Of a DNA stretch of 64,000 bases, positions 12,197 through 24,857 are shown piece by piece. Each line of letters begins with the position of its first letter. Within the stretch, counting starts at the first letter, position 1. A model generated the notes under the pieces. It ran no database searches. It saw only the letters and a program-made list of their open reading frames with translations, and was not told the origin of the DNA. Position numbers and translations under genes: made by a program. Source of the stretch: Prunella strophiata (lineage: Eukaryota > Chordata > Aves > Passeriformes > Prunellidae); contig JAZBQD010000014.1 in NCBI GenBank assembly GCA_036583965.1, positions 63,270,395 through 63,334,394 on the forward strand, read 5' to 3'.

Positions 12197-15100
12197 GAAA
12201 CTTCTTCTATATTAATAAAGGAAGTTCAATAAATAATAGCACTTTTCTTGACTCATTCCCAAGATAAAAAAATATGGCACTGTTGCCAGCTAAAGATATT
12301 TCCATTTTCAAATATTATCATGTGATAAATCACATACTAAACATGGGATATAATATCTACAGCACTTGAATCTTACAGCTTGACCATTCAATATTATCAA
12401 TTCTTTTTCAATCTCTAACTTCTTAAACATTGGAAATTTAAAGACAGAAATGGAAAATTTCTTCCCTAAAATTGTCTAGCAACCCAAAGGTAAGATAGGA
12501 ACTATGTCAAATTTTCAGCCCATTTCTCTGCATTGCAGATAATGCTACTCTGTCATAGGTTTGGCATGTGGAAATAGAGCTATAGCAATTTTTGTGACAG
12601 GAACCTATTTGTTCTCTGAATATTTTTAAAAATATAACAATTTTGCATTTTACAATAACAAATTCAACTTTCACAACTTTCTTATTCACTTCTGAAGTGT
12701 ATCAAGAGCACATTGGAAGCATAAGTGTATTTTCCTTACAGTGTGGTAATATAACATCTAGAACAGAACAATTTTTTTCAGATTGAAGTTTGTCAAAGGA
12801 TAATGCCATCAGGAAAAATGACAGCTCAAGAGCAGAACCTTTCTGCAGTGGCCTCTTATGCAGGTCCAAAATGGCAAAAGCAGTAAGATCATACAGGAAG
12901 TTTGCCCCATGCTGTGTGTTATTCTTGGTGGAAAAACACCTTCCTGACCTTGGCATCAAAATCCCACAGCAGTAAATCTCAACTCATGTGTGGCCAGAGA
13001 GTCAGCTGCAAGATTAGCATGTTTTGGGAAGTGAGGTGAAAGAAAACATGGCATGTTGGAAACCTGTCAGAGCAATTTCAGAACCAAAGAAGGGCTGGAT
13101 GACCTGAGAAAAAATTTGTTTCACAGCTACTTCAGGAAGTGTACTTGCAAAGTACAAGTGTGGTTCACCTACTTTTGTTTTCACATCTTGCTAACAAGTG
13201 CACCCAGTAATTTCCATCATGAAACCTTGCATTCAGTTATTTTCAGTTCTGACAAAGCTGGTATTTTAGAGTAAGCATGCATGTCTGCAAAAGGTTACAT
13301 CTTTCCTCTGAAAGTTTCAGCCACAGAAAAAATGTTCAAATTATTTAAACAAAAAGAAAACATGTAACAAGAAAGCATGTCTGAAAATAACACTATGTGA
13401 CTCTGTTCAAATTCTTTCCTTCCTTATCTTTGAGAAGAACTTGCCTTAAGCATTCAAAATGGTATGAAAGAAACTGGAATATGACCTTTGTGTTTGGTGC
13501 AGAAACAGCTGAGGCAACAAAGCCACCAAACCTTCAAACAGGGGAAATTTGACTGAAACAGAAAGAGACAAGGGGCTCTACAGTCAGAATTAAAACTGGG
13601 AGAAGATAAAGTGGAATTAGAAAGATCTGAAAGGTGCCACTTGAATCTTGAAAGAGATAAGAAATTTGGAGAGGAAATGAGGAGGATGGTTTGAACTCTG
13701 TATTTGGCTTCACAATTTTTTGCAGTGAAAACCAGTAGAAAAATATGTGAGTATTCATTTATCTCACCCACATAAAGAATAACAGCCTGTGATAAGAGAT
13801 AGCTTAATAAGTGGCTGCCTGTGCTGGTCAATGTGTCTGAGCAATGAATCTACAGTTCATACTTGTTAGGGGATGAGAGAGTGATGATGTAACAGAGTTT
13901 TAATTTTAATCGGTCTCATTTTCAAAATGTTCATACTAGGCACCTAAAACTCTCTTTAAATCATGTACTCTAAAAATTAGGAAATAGGAGACTTTTTTTT
14001 TTTCATTTGAAATGTGATGTAGTCTTTAAATATATGCCTAATTTTGCTTCTGTCATCACCACCAGATGGTTATTATCCTTTACACAAGTAAACTTAACCT
14101 TCCTAATTCCTTAATTGTCAGAGGCTTTTTTAACAATCTTGTTTTAACATGGACACACATTTAATAAACATACAGTGCAGAAACAACCATTATCTTAATC
14201 CCTTATGAATTTGTTTCCATTTACTGCTTCTCATTGGTTGGCACTCTCTGGTGGAAGGAGAGGAGATGAGTCCCATGTTCCTGTTTGGCAGATACAGGGC
14301 TCAAACACAGTGCTGATGAAAAACAATCCAAATTCATTCATAAAAATGAGGTGAGGCGCTTTAATTTTTTTTAACATGTTTAGACCCAGGTTCACCATGA
14401 GTATACAGCATATGAAGAGTCAGTAGCCCTAGTTTGTGACAGATGTTGATTCAGGAAACATTTAGCATCTGACTGAGTTTAGATCTCATTCATAGTCTGC
14501 TACATAGACATAATCAAAGTACTAAAAGTTTATAAATCTAAAACTCAAAATCGTGTACTTTTGAACAGTTGTTCTTGAGTTAAATTTCTCATTCAACCAA
14601 AATTCTCTCTGTAACAGCATTTCTCACGTCTGTGCTTTCCCAAGTTTTTTCTTTGCTGTCTCCTTTTCATGAGGAAATGTTGGTTACAAAAGATCACCAC
14701 AGGAAATGTTAATCCTTTAATTTAAATATTCATTTTTTTATGCAAAATTTCCCTGATATTTTTCACTGAGAATGAGAGAAAGCATACAGAAACATTAAAA
14801 ACCTATCATCTCCAAATCTCTGTTTTCTCCACAGAGAAAACTTTTAAACCATTCTCAATATTGGGTGGGTCCCAATAATTTTTTTCTTCTAAACCTGGTA
14901 TAATTTTGGTTTTTCATTCAATTTTTACAGCTTTTGCTGGAACTATTCAACTGAACAGTATCTATATTTCTACACACCTCTCTGCAGCTCTCTAATGAAG
15001 TCTGGCCAAGCCTGCTTCTTTCAAGAATTTGGCCAACAAAGGTAATTAGGAAAGCTGTTCTTGCCAGCTTTCCAGGGGGAATATTAAAGAAAATAAGAAG

Positions 15101-17647
15101 GAATGGAAAAGTAAATATTTTTTCTAACTGAAAAAATTCCACTAAAGGCACCTGCACAATAATTCATCTTTTTCCAAATTTCAGATCACTGGATTTAAGG
15201 TTTTGAGAATGTTCAGTGTCAGTTGGAGAAAGGACATTTCTGCATCACTCAGATATAAATCACTAATCTCAGCCTTCTCAGAGGCAATAAGAATGTTAAG
15301 CTCAGAAGCTTTATCTTGATTCCTTTCAAATCTGTCCATCTACTGTAGTATATTTGAAAATCATGTGGACTTCAGATTTTGTCTGCTTTACCAGTCTTTT
15401 CTCCAAGGTTATTTCTTGCTTATATATTAGCTTATTCTTTGATGCTTTGTATGGGTAAAGTTTAATTTTGGCATTTAATTAATTTTGTTTTCGCTATTTA
15501 CCTACTCTTCTAACTTGTCTGTAGCCTTCCAAGTCCTTTCCATTGGTAGCTGCTATCTCTCTTTTGTTCTATACATTTATTTGCTTCAGAAATTCCTTCA
15601 CTTCTTCTAACATAAGAAAAAAAAATTGCTGTTTCCTCTTTTGCTCTCAGGACATTCCTAATATTCTTAATTACCTACTATGGTACTCAGAAATTATTAC
15701 TGATATTATTTAACTCATATTTTAGACCAGCGCTTCATAGTTGGTATTATTTTTAGCTTCTCCTCTGCCTCTGTGGCTGGTCTTTATTAGGGCACACTAC
15801 ATTGCACCAATGTAGAATCCCCTTGAGTAGGGAAATTCTCATTTTAGCAGGCCTTACCAGATTTGTCACTTTGGCATCTTTATTGGGAGAAAAAGGGACA
15901 CAGTTACAAATGAGACAAATGAGAACCACTGTATCTTATTCTTATTTGCATTAAGGACAAAAGGAGTTTGTGTAATGAAGTTCCTACATACTCCCCAGAT
16001 AGCATTTGGCTTCCTCAATGCTTTCTGTTTCTCAAGCTCATGAGATGATACTTGGTTTATAATTCATATTCTGACCCGAAGTGCAATGAAATCATAAACA
16101 TTTTTAATAAGTCATTTATTATGTACAGCATTATACAGACTGAATGTTACATAATAAAAAATAATATTTATTTTAAATAGCATATAATTATCCATTATAT
16201 CTATATTAAAAATTTTTAAAAGCTATATCCAACTCTAAATAATATATTATGCTCTTCATTCTTAAACAAAGTGAAATCAAGTCCTCTGCCATGTACTTCA
16301 GTTATACTGGCTTCATAGCAGTTTATGAAGCTTCATTGCAGGGGTGAAAGAGAGATATTTCTCTGTGGGAAGGTAACTCATTTCTGCAGGCTGTATGGTT
16401 TGTTATTTGAAGACTTGGTTGCACTTCAAAAAAAGGCTCTAGGGTCAGTAATTTCCACTTACCTTGCCACCAAATTCCATCTTGTGTTGGACCAGAAGGA
16501 AAATTCTTCAAAGCCAAATTCACATATTTATTCTGCAGTACTCAAATAAGACCAAAAATTATATTATTTTTCCATAAAACTTAAGATTCAGAATTACTAT
16601 TATCTTAAAAAAAAATGTCTGTATGCTGCATGAATGAAGAATATCAAAACTTAACTCCATGTACAAATTCTTATACTAAATTTCTGAACTATGGTCAATA
16701 TAAAATAAATCTCTCTCCCTGCCTCTCTCAATGAATATGAATCTCCTAATAAAGGTAGCTGAGTCCCAACATGATGTAGTTCATCATCCCAAATTCAAAA
16801 CCAGATGCTATTAGCAGTGATACAGCAGAAAATTAACAGGACATGAAACCTTCAGCTTGTAAGAATAGACAGAATAGTTTTAAAAGTTGAAACATATTTC
16901 CTGAGTAACATATTATCAGGAACATGTTAGGCTTTCACTTTTTGATCTGCCATCCTAACAGACTATCAAATAAAATTGTTGGGCCTGGGTATTATTTTTA
17001 TGTCATTCAACACTGTCACTCAAATTAGTCTGAAAGATCTTGTAGTGGCAGAGGACTAATCTGTTGGCAAAAAAAATTCTCACAAAAGTAAGGATTTTCT
17101 CCTTAGAACATTGGGGTTGATCAAAGGATAAATCAGAAATTATGGATCAAACCATACATCCTCAGAATTTCTCTCTTATATCAAATCTGAGGGAAAAAAA
17201 AGGTCTCTAACATAAACATATTGCAGCATGCCTATGTGTAAGTAGGATTAAATAAACCCTACTATGCAGAAGTGGAAGCATAGAAATAAAAATATTGGAA
17301 TAGACAAGAGCAATGTAATTTTGATTATAAAGGTCACACATGACAGGAACAGCTCATACAACCCTATAAAGCAAGCCCTCAAAATGTCTGTGAAGAAATC
17401 TGCATTTATATTCTGTTCTTGACCACGAAGGCTAATTATTACTTTGTAAATTCAATTACCCATGATATGGGTAGAAAAATGCTTGCAAAATGTGTGTTAG
17501 ATTATAGGATTAAAAATTAATCAGTCTAAGCACAGAAGCCCAGCAGCATCCAGAGAAAGAAACACTGCCAGGCTGAGAATGCTCAGTGGGTCAGTGTGAA
17601 GGGGGCACCAAGAACCACTTCCTTGAGGATATTAGAGGAGAAGGTTG

Positions 17648-18103
17648 TGATGCCTCAGGTTTTAGCTTTTATATTTTTCAGATTCTGTACTGCTTTAGTG
17701 TGTAGTTCTGAGCTTCATATTAGGGAATGGTAAGCTCTCTTTGCAGAGTAGGCAGACAAAACAATTCCTTCTCCAGCTGGGGATCAAGGACAAATGTTCC
17801 AAATCTCAGGCCCAAGAGCATAAACAACGTGGACTGAAGAGAGAAAAACAAGGATGGGACTTCATAGGCTAAAGCTGTAATTGGACAATTAACTCCAATA
17901 TGCAAATGAACCAGCACTTATAAAAGTGTGAGACCCCATGACCAGTTGGGCATTTTGTGACCATTTTGGGTTCGTCTTTGGTTTAGCCCTGGCTGGGCTC
18001 TTGTGTTGCCCAAGGTGGATCAATTGAGGGCTCCTAATAAATATCTACTTTATTCTTTGACTCTATCTAGTCTCTGCTCTAGGTCAGCCTTCACAAGGCA
18101 TCA
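17648..18103 (+). mobile_element. Solo LTR of an endogenous retrovirus (class I-like)
   Basis: This 456-bp segment has all the marks of a complete LTR. It starts with TG and ends with CA, its ends form a perfect 7-bp inverted repeat (tgatgcc / ggcatca), and it is flanked on both sides by the same four bases, gttg (17644-17647 and 18104-18107), as a target-site duplication. Inside are an octamer atgcaaat (17900-17907), a TATA box tataaaa (17919-17925), a stretch fitting R, and a poly(A) signal aataaa (18036-18041). There is no internal retroviral sequence on either side, so it is a solo LTR left by recombination between two LTRs. A 4-bp duplication is typical of class I (gammaretrovirus-like) elements. 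I recall a similar LTR in songbird genomes but cannot name the family safely. Confidence 0.88.
17900..18041 (+). promoter_or_regulatory. LTR promoter and poly(A) signal
   Basis: Within the solo LTR, the octamer motif atgcaaat lies 19 bases upstream (start to start) of tataaaa, and aataaa lies about 117 bases downstream of the TATA box. This is the order U3 enhancer, TATA, R, poly(A) signal seen in simple retroviral LTRs. Transcription would run on the plus strand. Whether it is active is unknown. Confidence 0.6.
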
Positions 18104-18107
18104 GTTG

Positions 18108-21100
18108 GAACCTGTGTCCCAGGTGAGAAACCCACCAAGGACACTCGTTCATGCTCAGTCTTGGTGGACTTTGGAACATGGAATAACAACAGCCTCACCT
18201 TCATTGTTCATGGATTCAGGAGCCCCTAGTATTTTAAAATAAAGAATTCCTAAATCCTTAGGGCTTGAAATGGTGATCCATTAGCACACCCACAGTCAGA
18301 ATTGTGTGACCCATTTTATTATACCATGCCCCACTCTCCCTCTCCACCCACAAAATATAATTAGAGGAATTTAATGAAAATCCTCTCAGCAACAATATCA
18401 CACATCTTCTACCAGAACAAGATAATTTATCTTGCACATGTGTCCTAAAAAGGATGTAAAATTTTAATATTAAACTGAAATTTTGGAGTGGGATCAGGAG
18501 TTAGTGTTTCCACCATCAGAGAAGTGCATTGTGTTGCCAGTGATCCAAAGAGATTACTGAAAGGAGAAAGGATGCCTGAAAATAAAAAACATGAATGGAA
18601 AAAATAAACAAACCCCATAACTTCTAATTTTTTTTCCTGTTATATTGCTGTGATAGTCTGTCAACTGTTGACCATTCCTACCAACCTTATACAAATTATC
18701 TGACACAGTTACTTTGCTCATGTCCTAGATTATGCTCCTTGGCTTCCTCAGAAACTGCTCCTACGTACACTGAATAACTCTGATTTCTTATTTTTATCAA
18801 ATTCTTGAGGCTTAAATCAGGGTTGCAAAATTGTACCTGAAGATAATAACACATTTACTGTCTTATGACACTTCCAGCAGAGAAGTGGGAAAATCCCTAA
18901 TCATAGACATTAGACAGCTCCAAAGTTTCTTACCAAATTAGGATGGATACAGTGCTGGATGCATGCAAGCTGTGGTCTCATTTCCTAAGTTTATGTGGAA
19001 CTGTGTTCAGCCTCAGATTCTAGGCAAAATAAATTTTCAGTTACCTAAAAAGATCTCTTGAAACTTACGCTGTCTGACAGTGGGTCACTCAAGTTAGCAA
19101 CTTCCAGAAGGCTGTAACCCATACCTCATCACACAGCCTGGAGAAAGATGAGTCCACCAGCTTCTTCTGGCCATCTATTTTCCAAGACAGAAAATTTTTC
19201 AGCTGCTTAGATGTGAATTTGTTTCCAGAGCTTCATTGATAGAGGAGTGACCCCTTAATCAAAGGCTCTGGAAAGAAAAATGAGTATGTATACATTCTGG
19301 TAGGAATTCAGAATATCATCTAAAATGTTTTCAGATTCAATATCTTGAAAGTCACTGGAAAATGAATTGCAAAAATCTAACAAATGAATATTAAGATTGA
19401 AAATATTGAGCTGAAATTACAATAGATTCTCCTTGATATGCAGTTTTTACTTTGTATAAGCATAGAAATTTAATAAGATATTCAATAATGTATGAAATAT
19501 CTATTTGAGGCCAAACTACACTTTGTAGTGGGAAACATAATGAATTTCTTGATTTTGGTGAAAGAAAATCCTATATAGGAATATAACATCTGCATTTTTA
19601 AAGTTTCAACTCACAAAAAATTGAAAGGCCAAAAACACTACTGATTATTAATTTCTTTATTGTAGACACACAAAAGGGGTCTCCAAAAGATCTTTGAACA
19701 TAACTTTTCAAAATAATGAATTGTCCTTGCTCAACAAGAAAAAAGTGCATCACATTTAATTAGCAATATTTGAGTTTATGTCATTTAAAATATTTATTAA
19801 CATCAAAGAGGGAATCTTGAAAATAGGAAAATGATAATTTTTAATTTAGTCCAACTGCAAACTCCTAAACCCAAACTTATTTACCTATCTACCATGGAAC
19901 AAGCTAATGAATTATTATAAAATCCAGGCACTATTTTCTCTTCTAAGCTTCAAAGCTTAAGCATCTTTTCATTTTGGACCTAAGCTGGGTTAGTTGTCAA
20001 AAAGAAGATACATTCAAGAAGCAGTGGAAAATTGTCAAAAAGGGAAACACTGCCACAGAAAGCAATAACCTAAGTGAAAGCACCCTACAGTAATTCTACA
20101 TTGGCAAGGAATTATGTATAGTCTGCACGTAAAGGAAATTTTTTTATCCTTCTAGTAACATTTCAAGACTGACTTAAAGCAGAAACTAATTGAAGAACAA
20201 ATTTACAATAAAATGTATAAGGAAAATTCCATTCTTAGGTACTCAGCCTATAGCAATGCTTTATTTTCCTTCATATTCTGTTTTACTTTATGCAGTTCTC
20301 TTTACATTAACATCTCCATTTTCACTATGTTCAATAATAGCACTAGAAATACTGTCATTTTTAAGTCCACTACTATATCAAAACATTTATTCCATTAAAT
20401 ACAGCAAGCCAAATACTTTTCAAAAACTTCTCAGACAATAACTACATAATCTGGATATCTGGAAATAGCATAGTGAAAGCATAAGAGTGATGACAGCCAC
20501 ACTTACTGGCTCCTCTAAAAATAAAGAATTATAGTGAGGTAGTTTAATCCAATAAGTATGTAAGCTAAACAAAATATTAGTAGAGTAAAATTTAATCCTG
20601 ATATCTTTCACTCCCTTGAATTGTTTGCTTCCTACAACAAAATAAGGGAACAGAGAATACTGAGTTCATATGCCACTCACTGTGAATTGCTTTGGCTCAG
20701 ATCCCCAGGATCAAGAAAAATCTAGAAGGCACCTGGGACAAATCTTACTGATTTCAATAATAAACTACTGTCAGCTTACCAAGTTAAAATAAAATAAAAA
20801 AAAAAAGTAAAAATGTCCTGCAATTTTTGATTATAAAATGTTCTGCTTCTTTAAAGACCTTTTATTGAAATGATCTTCCAAATGTATAGTGCTCAGGTTA
20901 AAAATTCCTTTTACAGAATACCTCAACTTCTGTTAAGTAGCATCTTCCATGAAACAATTATCAATTATAAAAATAGGCTGAAGCCCCAGCTGTAAATGTA
21001 CTTGTAAATTTTGGCAATGACTTGAAACTGTACAGGATTTAGACCAAACTATTTTAATGTGAAAGCCCTGGAAAGTTAAATAGAATAACTCTTTTAGGAA

Positions 21101-22377
21101 ACCTTCAGATATCTGAAGTACTCTGTGTATTTGGGATATATATTAACAAAAGAAAACTGAGTCTGTTTAATGAGCATGAGGGAGCATTCTTCCTTTAAGG
21201 GTGGAAAATGAGAGCATTCTTCCTTAAAGGGTGGAAGCAGAGAGATTCAAGGCCTGGAGAAATGGGATTACCTTATGTGTTATGCTTCCATCTTCATCTG
21301 TGACAATCTGGTCAGGACCTGCACCCTGACATGCTGGCAGACACAAACGTGGATCTGTCTTGCTGTCTCTTGAACTAACACAAAGCTGTTGTGCCTGGAT
21401 TCACAGTGCTGGAAGAATATGTGAAAGAATGTGGTGGGGCTTTTAAAACAAAGGACCTGTAGATTTTCAGGTTAGAAACAAGAATTAAAGAAAGCAAATA
21501 TGAAAGTTTACTAAGTGATTTAATTATTTTATGAAGTGAAAAAAGTGATGAATTTTATTATTTGAGGAAACAAAGAGCATTCAGATTTCCTACACTGGGG
21601 GTAAAAGTAATACTAGCTTTCAAACACTGTTTGCTTTTTTATTACTCCTTACATATTTTTAAAGACTAATGACTATTATTGGAAGGAATTGACATGATCT
21701 TTCCATATTTGTAAAGGCAAGCTCCCTGCTGACTCTGGCACAGACCATTTGTACAGAAAGGATGCTGGGTTGTGTCCACAACAGCTTGGGTTTATTTCAG
21801 CTATGATTTTCATTACTGAAGCTCATATTTGTCATATTCCAGGGGGTAGTTTATTCTCTAATCCTTTTCTATAGGATATACTCAGGCTGTGTCTGTTCTG
21901 TAGGTTGAATGTGTACTGATATGTATGGATATGTAAAATTACCTCTGATTGATTTTATCATACACGTAGGATGTGAAACACTGTGCCCTTAGACCTGCAG
22001 TATTTTTTCAACCATGAAATTATTTTGACATTTTGTGCTGCTAACAAGGTCATGACTATTGCTACACGGAGCAGCTTGTCTATACCAGTCCAATATTTCT
22101 TTGTCTTACAATGATATATTTGACTGCAAGGTAGGTAGGCCAAAAGGAAGGTGCTGAGAGTTGGTTCAACCTGATGGTTATCTAGGTAGAGATCACTTAG
22201 ATGAAGAGAAAGGTGAAGATGTAGGGAAGACCTTGACTGCAGCAGAAAGTGTTGGCTATCTCTGCATCTGTAGAAGCCTAGAAAATGAGATGGCTCATGT
22301 GTCCATCTCATACATGGCTATGGAGCCAACCAAGGATTGCTGGTAGTAACAAATAAGGTTTTTTGGTAATAACACAT
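18108..22377. other. Gene-free AT-rich unique sequence
   Basis: No gene is supported. The block contains a small tandem duplication (21178-21240, listed). The minus-strand open frame of 117 codons at 21958-22311 shows no domain and overlaps no recognisable exon. Confidence 0.5.
21178..21240 (+). repeat. Tandem duplication, about 32-bp unit, two copies
   Basis: Copy 1 (21178-21209) and copy 2 (21210-21240) both read gag-(g)-gagcattcttcctt-aaagggtggaa with a few differences (ctttaagg versus cttaaagg). It is a simple head-to-tail duplication, probably from replication slippage. Confidence 0.9.
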
Positions 22378-22941
22378 TGTGAGAAAGAACATAATGCCAC
22401 GTGAGCAGGGGATCATATAGAACTAGGGCAGCATTTTTCTGGGACAAATGTTCTTGAGAAATGCTCCTAGAATTAAGCACAACACAGTCCAGCACAAGGG
22501 CACAAATGAGACTGAGAAATGGATATGGGATGTAGAGCAGGAACAAGACTACCCAAGGCTCACCAAGCCCTTAAACATATTTCCAGAAAGGCTTAAAAAT
22601 GGACTGTGCATGATAATTAATTGGCATAAAAGCAAGATGCCTATCTCCATGGCAGGGAAAACTTATCTATAAAATGGTTCACCCACAAAGCCCAGATGAA
22701 TCAAAACTGGAGCCAGGACTGGTAATCTCCCTTCCTTTCTTCCTTTCTTTCTCTCTCACCCTCTTTAATACATTTAATATAGCTCTCTCTCTTCCCTTTA
22801 TTCAAAACCTGTTGCTGTATGATTATGCTAGGAGATCAGGGGCTGGATTGTACCAATTTTCACGCCAAGTGTGAGATTTACTAATACAATTTTGTAAGTT
22901 TTTATGGAACCTCTGACTTACATCTTTCCTTTGGAATCACA
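22378..22941 (+). mobile_element. Possible decayed LTR-like segment
   Basis: Several features recall an LTR: a TATA-like tctataaaatgg (about 22667-22678), a pyrimidine-rich stretch (22728-22800) and a distal segment ending in '...cttaca' or '...atcaca'. However, I could not find a matching target-site duplication or convincing inverted termini, and no poly(A) signal of the standard form follows the TATA-like site at the expected distance. The boundaries given are only a guess. It may equally be unique sequence. Confidence 0.22.
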
Positions 22942-23727
22942 GAGATTTTGAATCTTGAGTGCCCCCTTCCCCTTTTGAGTGGGACACCACACTATCTCTG
23001 GGCACTTTTGCTGGCTGCACAGCTGTTTGCCACCACACCAGCAAAGGCACAGGTGTCTCTTACTGTGTGCCCTGACTGCAGGATGATGATGTATCACTTC
23101 ATGCTACCTGATAATCCATTTCCAATTTGACAGAGCACAATGGCAAGCTGACTTACTTTAAAACATCTGCTTAACACTGTTATGCTTACAGTTAGGGCTT
23201 TGATTAAGTGCTTTGATGACTTAAACCCTAGCTAGAGATTAAAGGGAAGTGACAAAGTGTTAAAGTCAAAACCACCTCATTAATCTTCTTTTTTTTCTGA
23301 TTTATTGACAGATAAGAATTTCTCAGGACTTCATGATAAAAAGTTATACAGTAGAAAGTCAAAGGTGTATTTTCCAGATCATGCATCATCCTTACATTGA
23401 TTTTCATTAGCTTTTTAATGTTGAATCAGCCATTAGCTACTATGTCAACATGCATTAAGAGCTACCATTAAATACCTTTTTATTTATTTAACTTCAGCTT
23501 GAGAGGTAGAGAGGCCTGCTTTATTGAAGACTTTCTTACCAAGAATTTTAAAGAAAAATTTAAAATGTTACACCTGCTGCAGACAAAAATATCTGTTCAG
23601 GGCTTATACAGAGTTTAAACTTTCTTTTTAATTGCTTCGGTTTGTTTGTACAAGGAAGCAGTGGTTTTTGTCAGTGTTGATTTGCACACAAAAACCCTGT
23701 TTTCCCCTTTGTTCCACAATCCTGAGA

Positions 23728-23760
23728 TTTTTTTCTTTTTTTTTTTTTTTTTTCTTTTTA
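23728..23760. repeat. T-rich low-complexity tract
   Basis: Almost pure T interrupted by two C residues. It could be an old antisense poly(A) tail, but no retrocopy is recognisable beside it. Confidence 0.9.
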
Positions 23761-24095
23761 GGATGACATTAAATGTGGTAAAAAAATGTAAAATAACTCA
23801 AGACTATAGGGCAGGTGGATACTAAGTGAAAACAGATTAGAATAGGTGGAATCTTACAGAGCAGAAGCACCATCACTATGTCCTATTTATATCATCCTTT
23901 CATCCACAGTTAGCTGTGAATGATTTTGCTTGGAATATCTTCCTGAGAACACTTATTACAAGATAGGAAGATAAGCAGTGTAGCTCTGCTTCCTTTTAGT
24001 CAAGTAAATAGCTGTAGGCTTAACTGACAAAAGATACACTAAACACAGACAGCTTCTATTTGGGATTTATTTTTTTTTCAACCTTCCACCTTCAT

Positions 24096-24135
24096 AGTTT
24101 CTTTCTATTGTTTGGAGTTTCTTTTTATTGTTTGG
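24096..24135 (+). repeat. Tandem duplication, 20-bp unit
   Basis: Two adjacent 20-bp copies, agtttctttctattgtttgg (24096-24115) and the same with one C-to-T change (24116-24135). Confidence 0.9.
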
Positions 24136-24808
24136 AAGATTTGGACAGGATTTTTGCATTTTTTTCAGAGAGGAGAGAAGAAGAATCTTGTGGGTGGGTG
24201 GATTAATTTATTGTTTACTTATTTTCTCTGTCATTTTCAAGGTATTCAGAAGTATTTCAACACTTTAAAGCAAAACACAAAAGGCAGATTCACAGAGGAG
24301 CACAGTGGTCTGGATCCTGAGAGTTATTTCCATTCTTTTCCTTCACTTTTGAAGATTTCAGGTTCCAAGCATGTAACAAGTGAGTTCTGTTTGACATAAT
24401 ATTAAAAATAAGTCTCATTTGGCAAAAGAAACATAAGAGGGACATGAACTCAGTCCACCCTTAAAAGTCATAAAGAAAATCACTCTTTCATTTACTTCAT
24501 AGTTTTAACAAAGAATAGTGACACATTAATATATTTGGTACAATGGGGTATTAGTTTCCATGTCACATCCAGGCCAAGTGATGACAAGGTAACTTTTGTT
24601 TAGAAAAAAATAATGGAAAATCTTGAAGCAATTAAATATTGATAAACTGATGGCAGTAATCAGGGATATTTCAGTTATTATAAGAACAATTACATTATTT
24701 GCTGAAGTATCCTTTGAGTATTTCAGCACAATAATGTTAGCAAAAAAATGCTACTAATTATTAATTCCACAAAGACAGCAAATTAATTAGTTGAGTAATT
24801 ATGTAATT

Positions 24809-24857
24809 TATTTGGATTTGTTTATTTGGCTACCCAGTCCAAATAAACAACCAAATA
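24809..24857. repeat. AT-rich inverted repeat (hairpin)
   Basis: The left arm tatttggatttgtttattt(gg) at 24809-24829 is the near-perfect reverse complement of ccaaataaacaaccaaata at 24839-24857, differing by a 2-base bulge. The loop is 9 bases (ctacccagt). The stem is about 19 bp. It could be a chance palindrome, a relic of a miniature inverted-repeat element or a small foldback. The tight loop and short AT-only stem argue against a typical microRNA precursor. Confidence 0.85.

Larger units (their letters stand above)
10933..17647. other. Gene-free AT-rich unique sequence
   Basis: No gene is supported. The block holds the simple-sequence and weak repeat features listed separately (11112-11201, 11690-11790, 12087-12196). 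The 125-codon minus-strand open frame at 13454-13831 has no recognisable domain and runs antisense to A/G-rich sequence. The 16080-16260 stretch is extremely AT-rich. Confidence 0.5.

Noticed and set aside
17720..18242. Open frames of 65 and 79 codons
   Set aside because: They fall in or across the solo LTR, which has no coding role.
22948..23130. 60-codon frame with a hydrophobic, signal-peptide-like start
   Set aside because: Short, no homologue recognised, no splice sites or promoter; hydrophobic runs are common in random frames.
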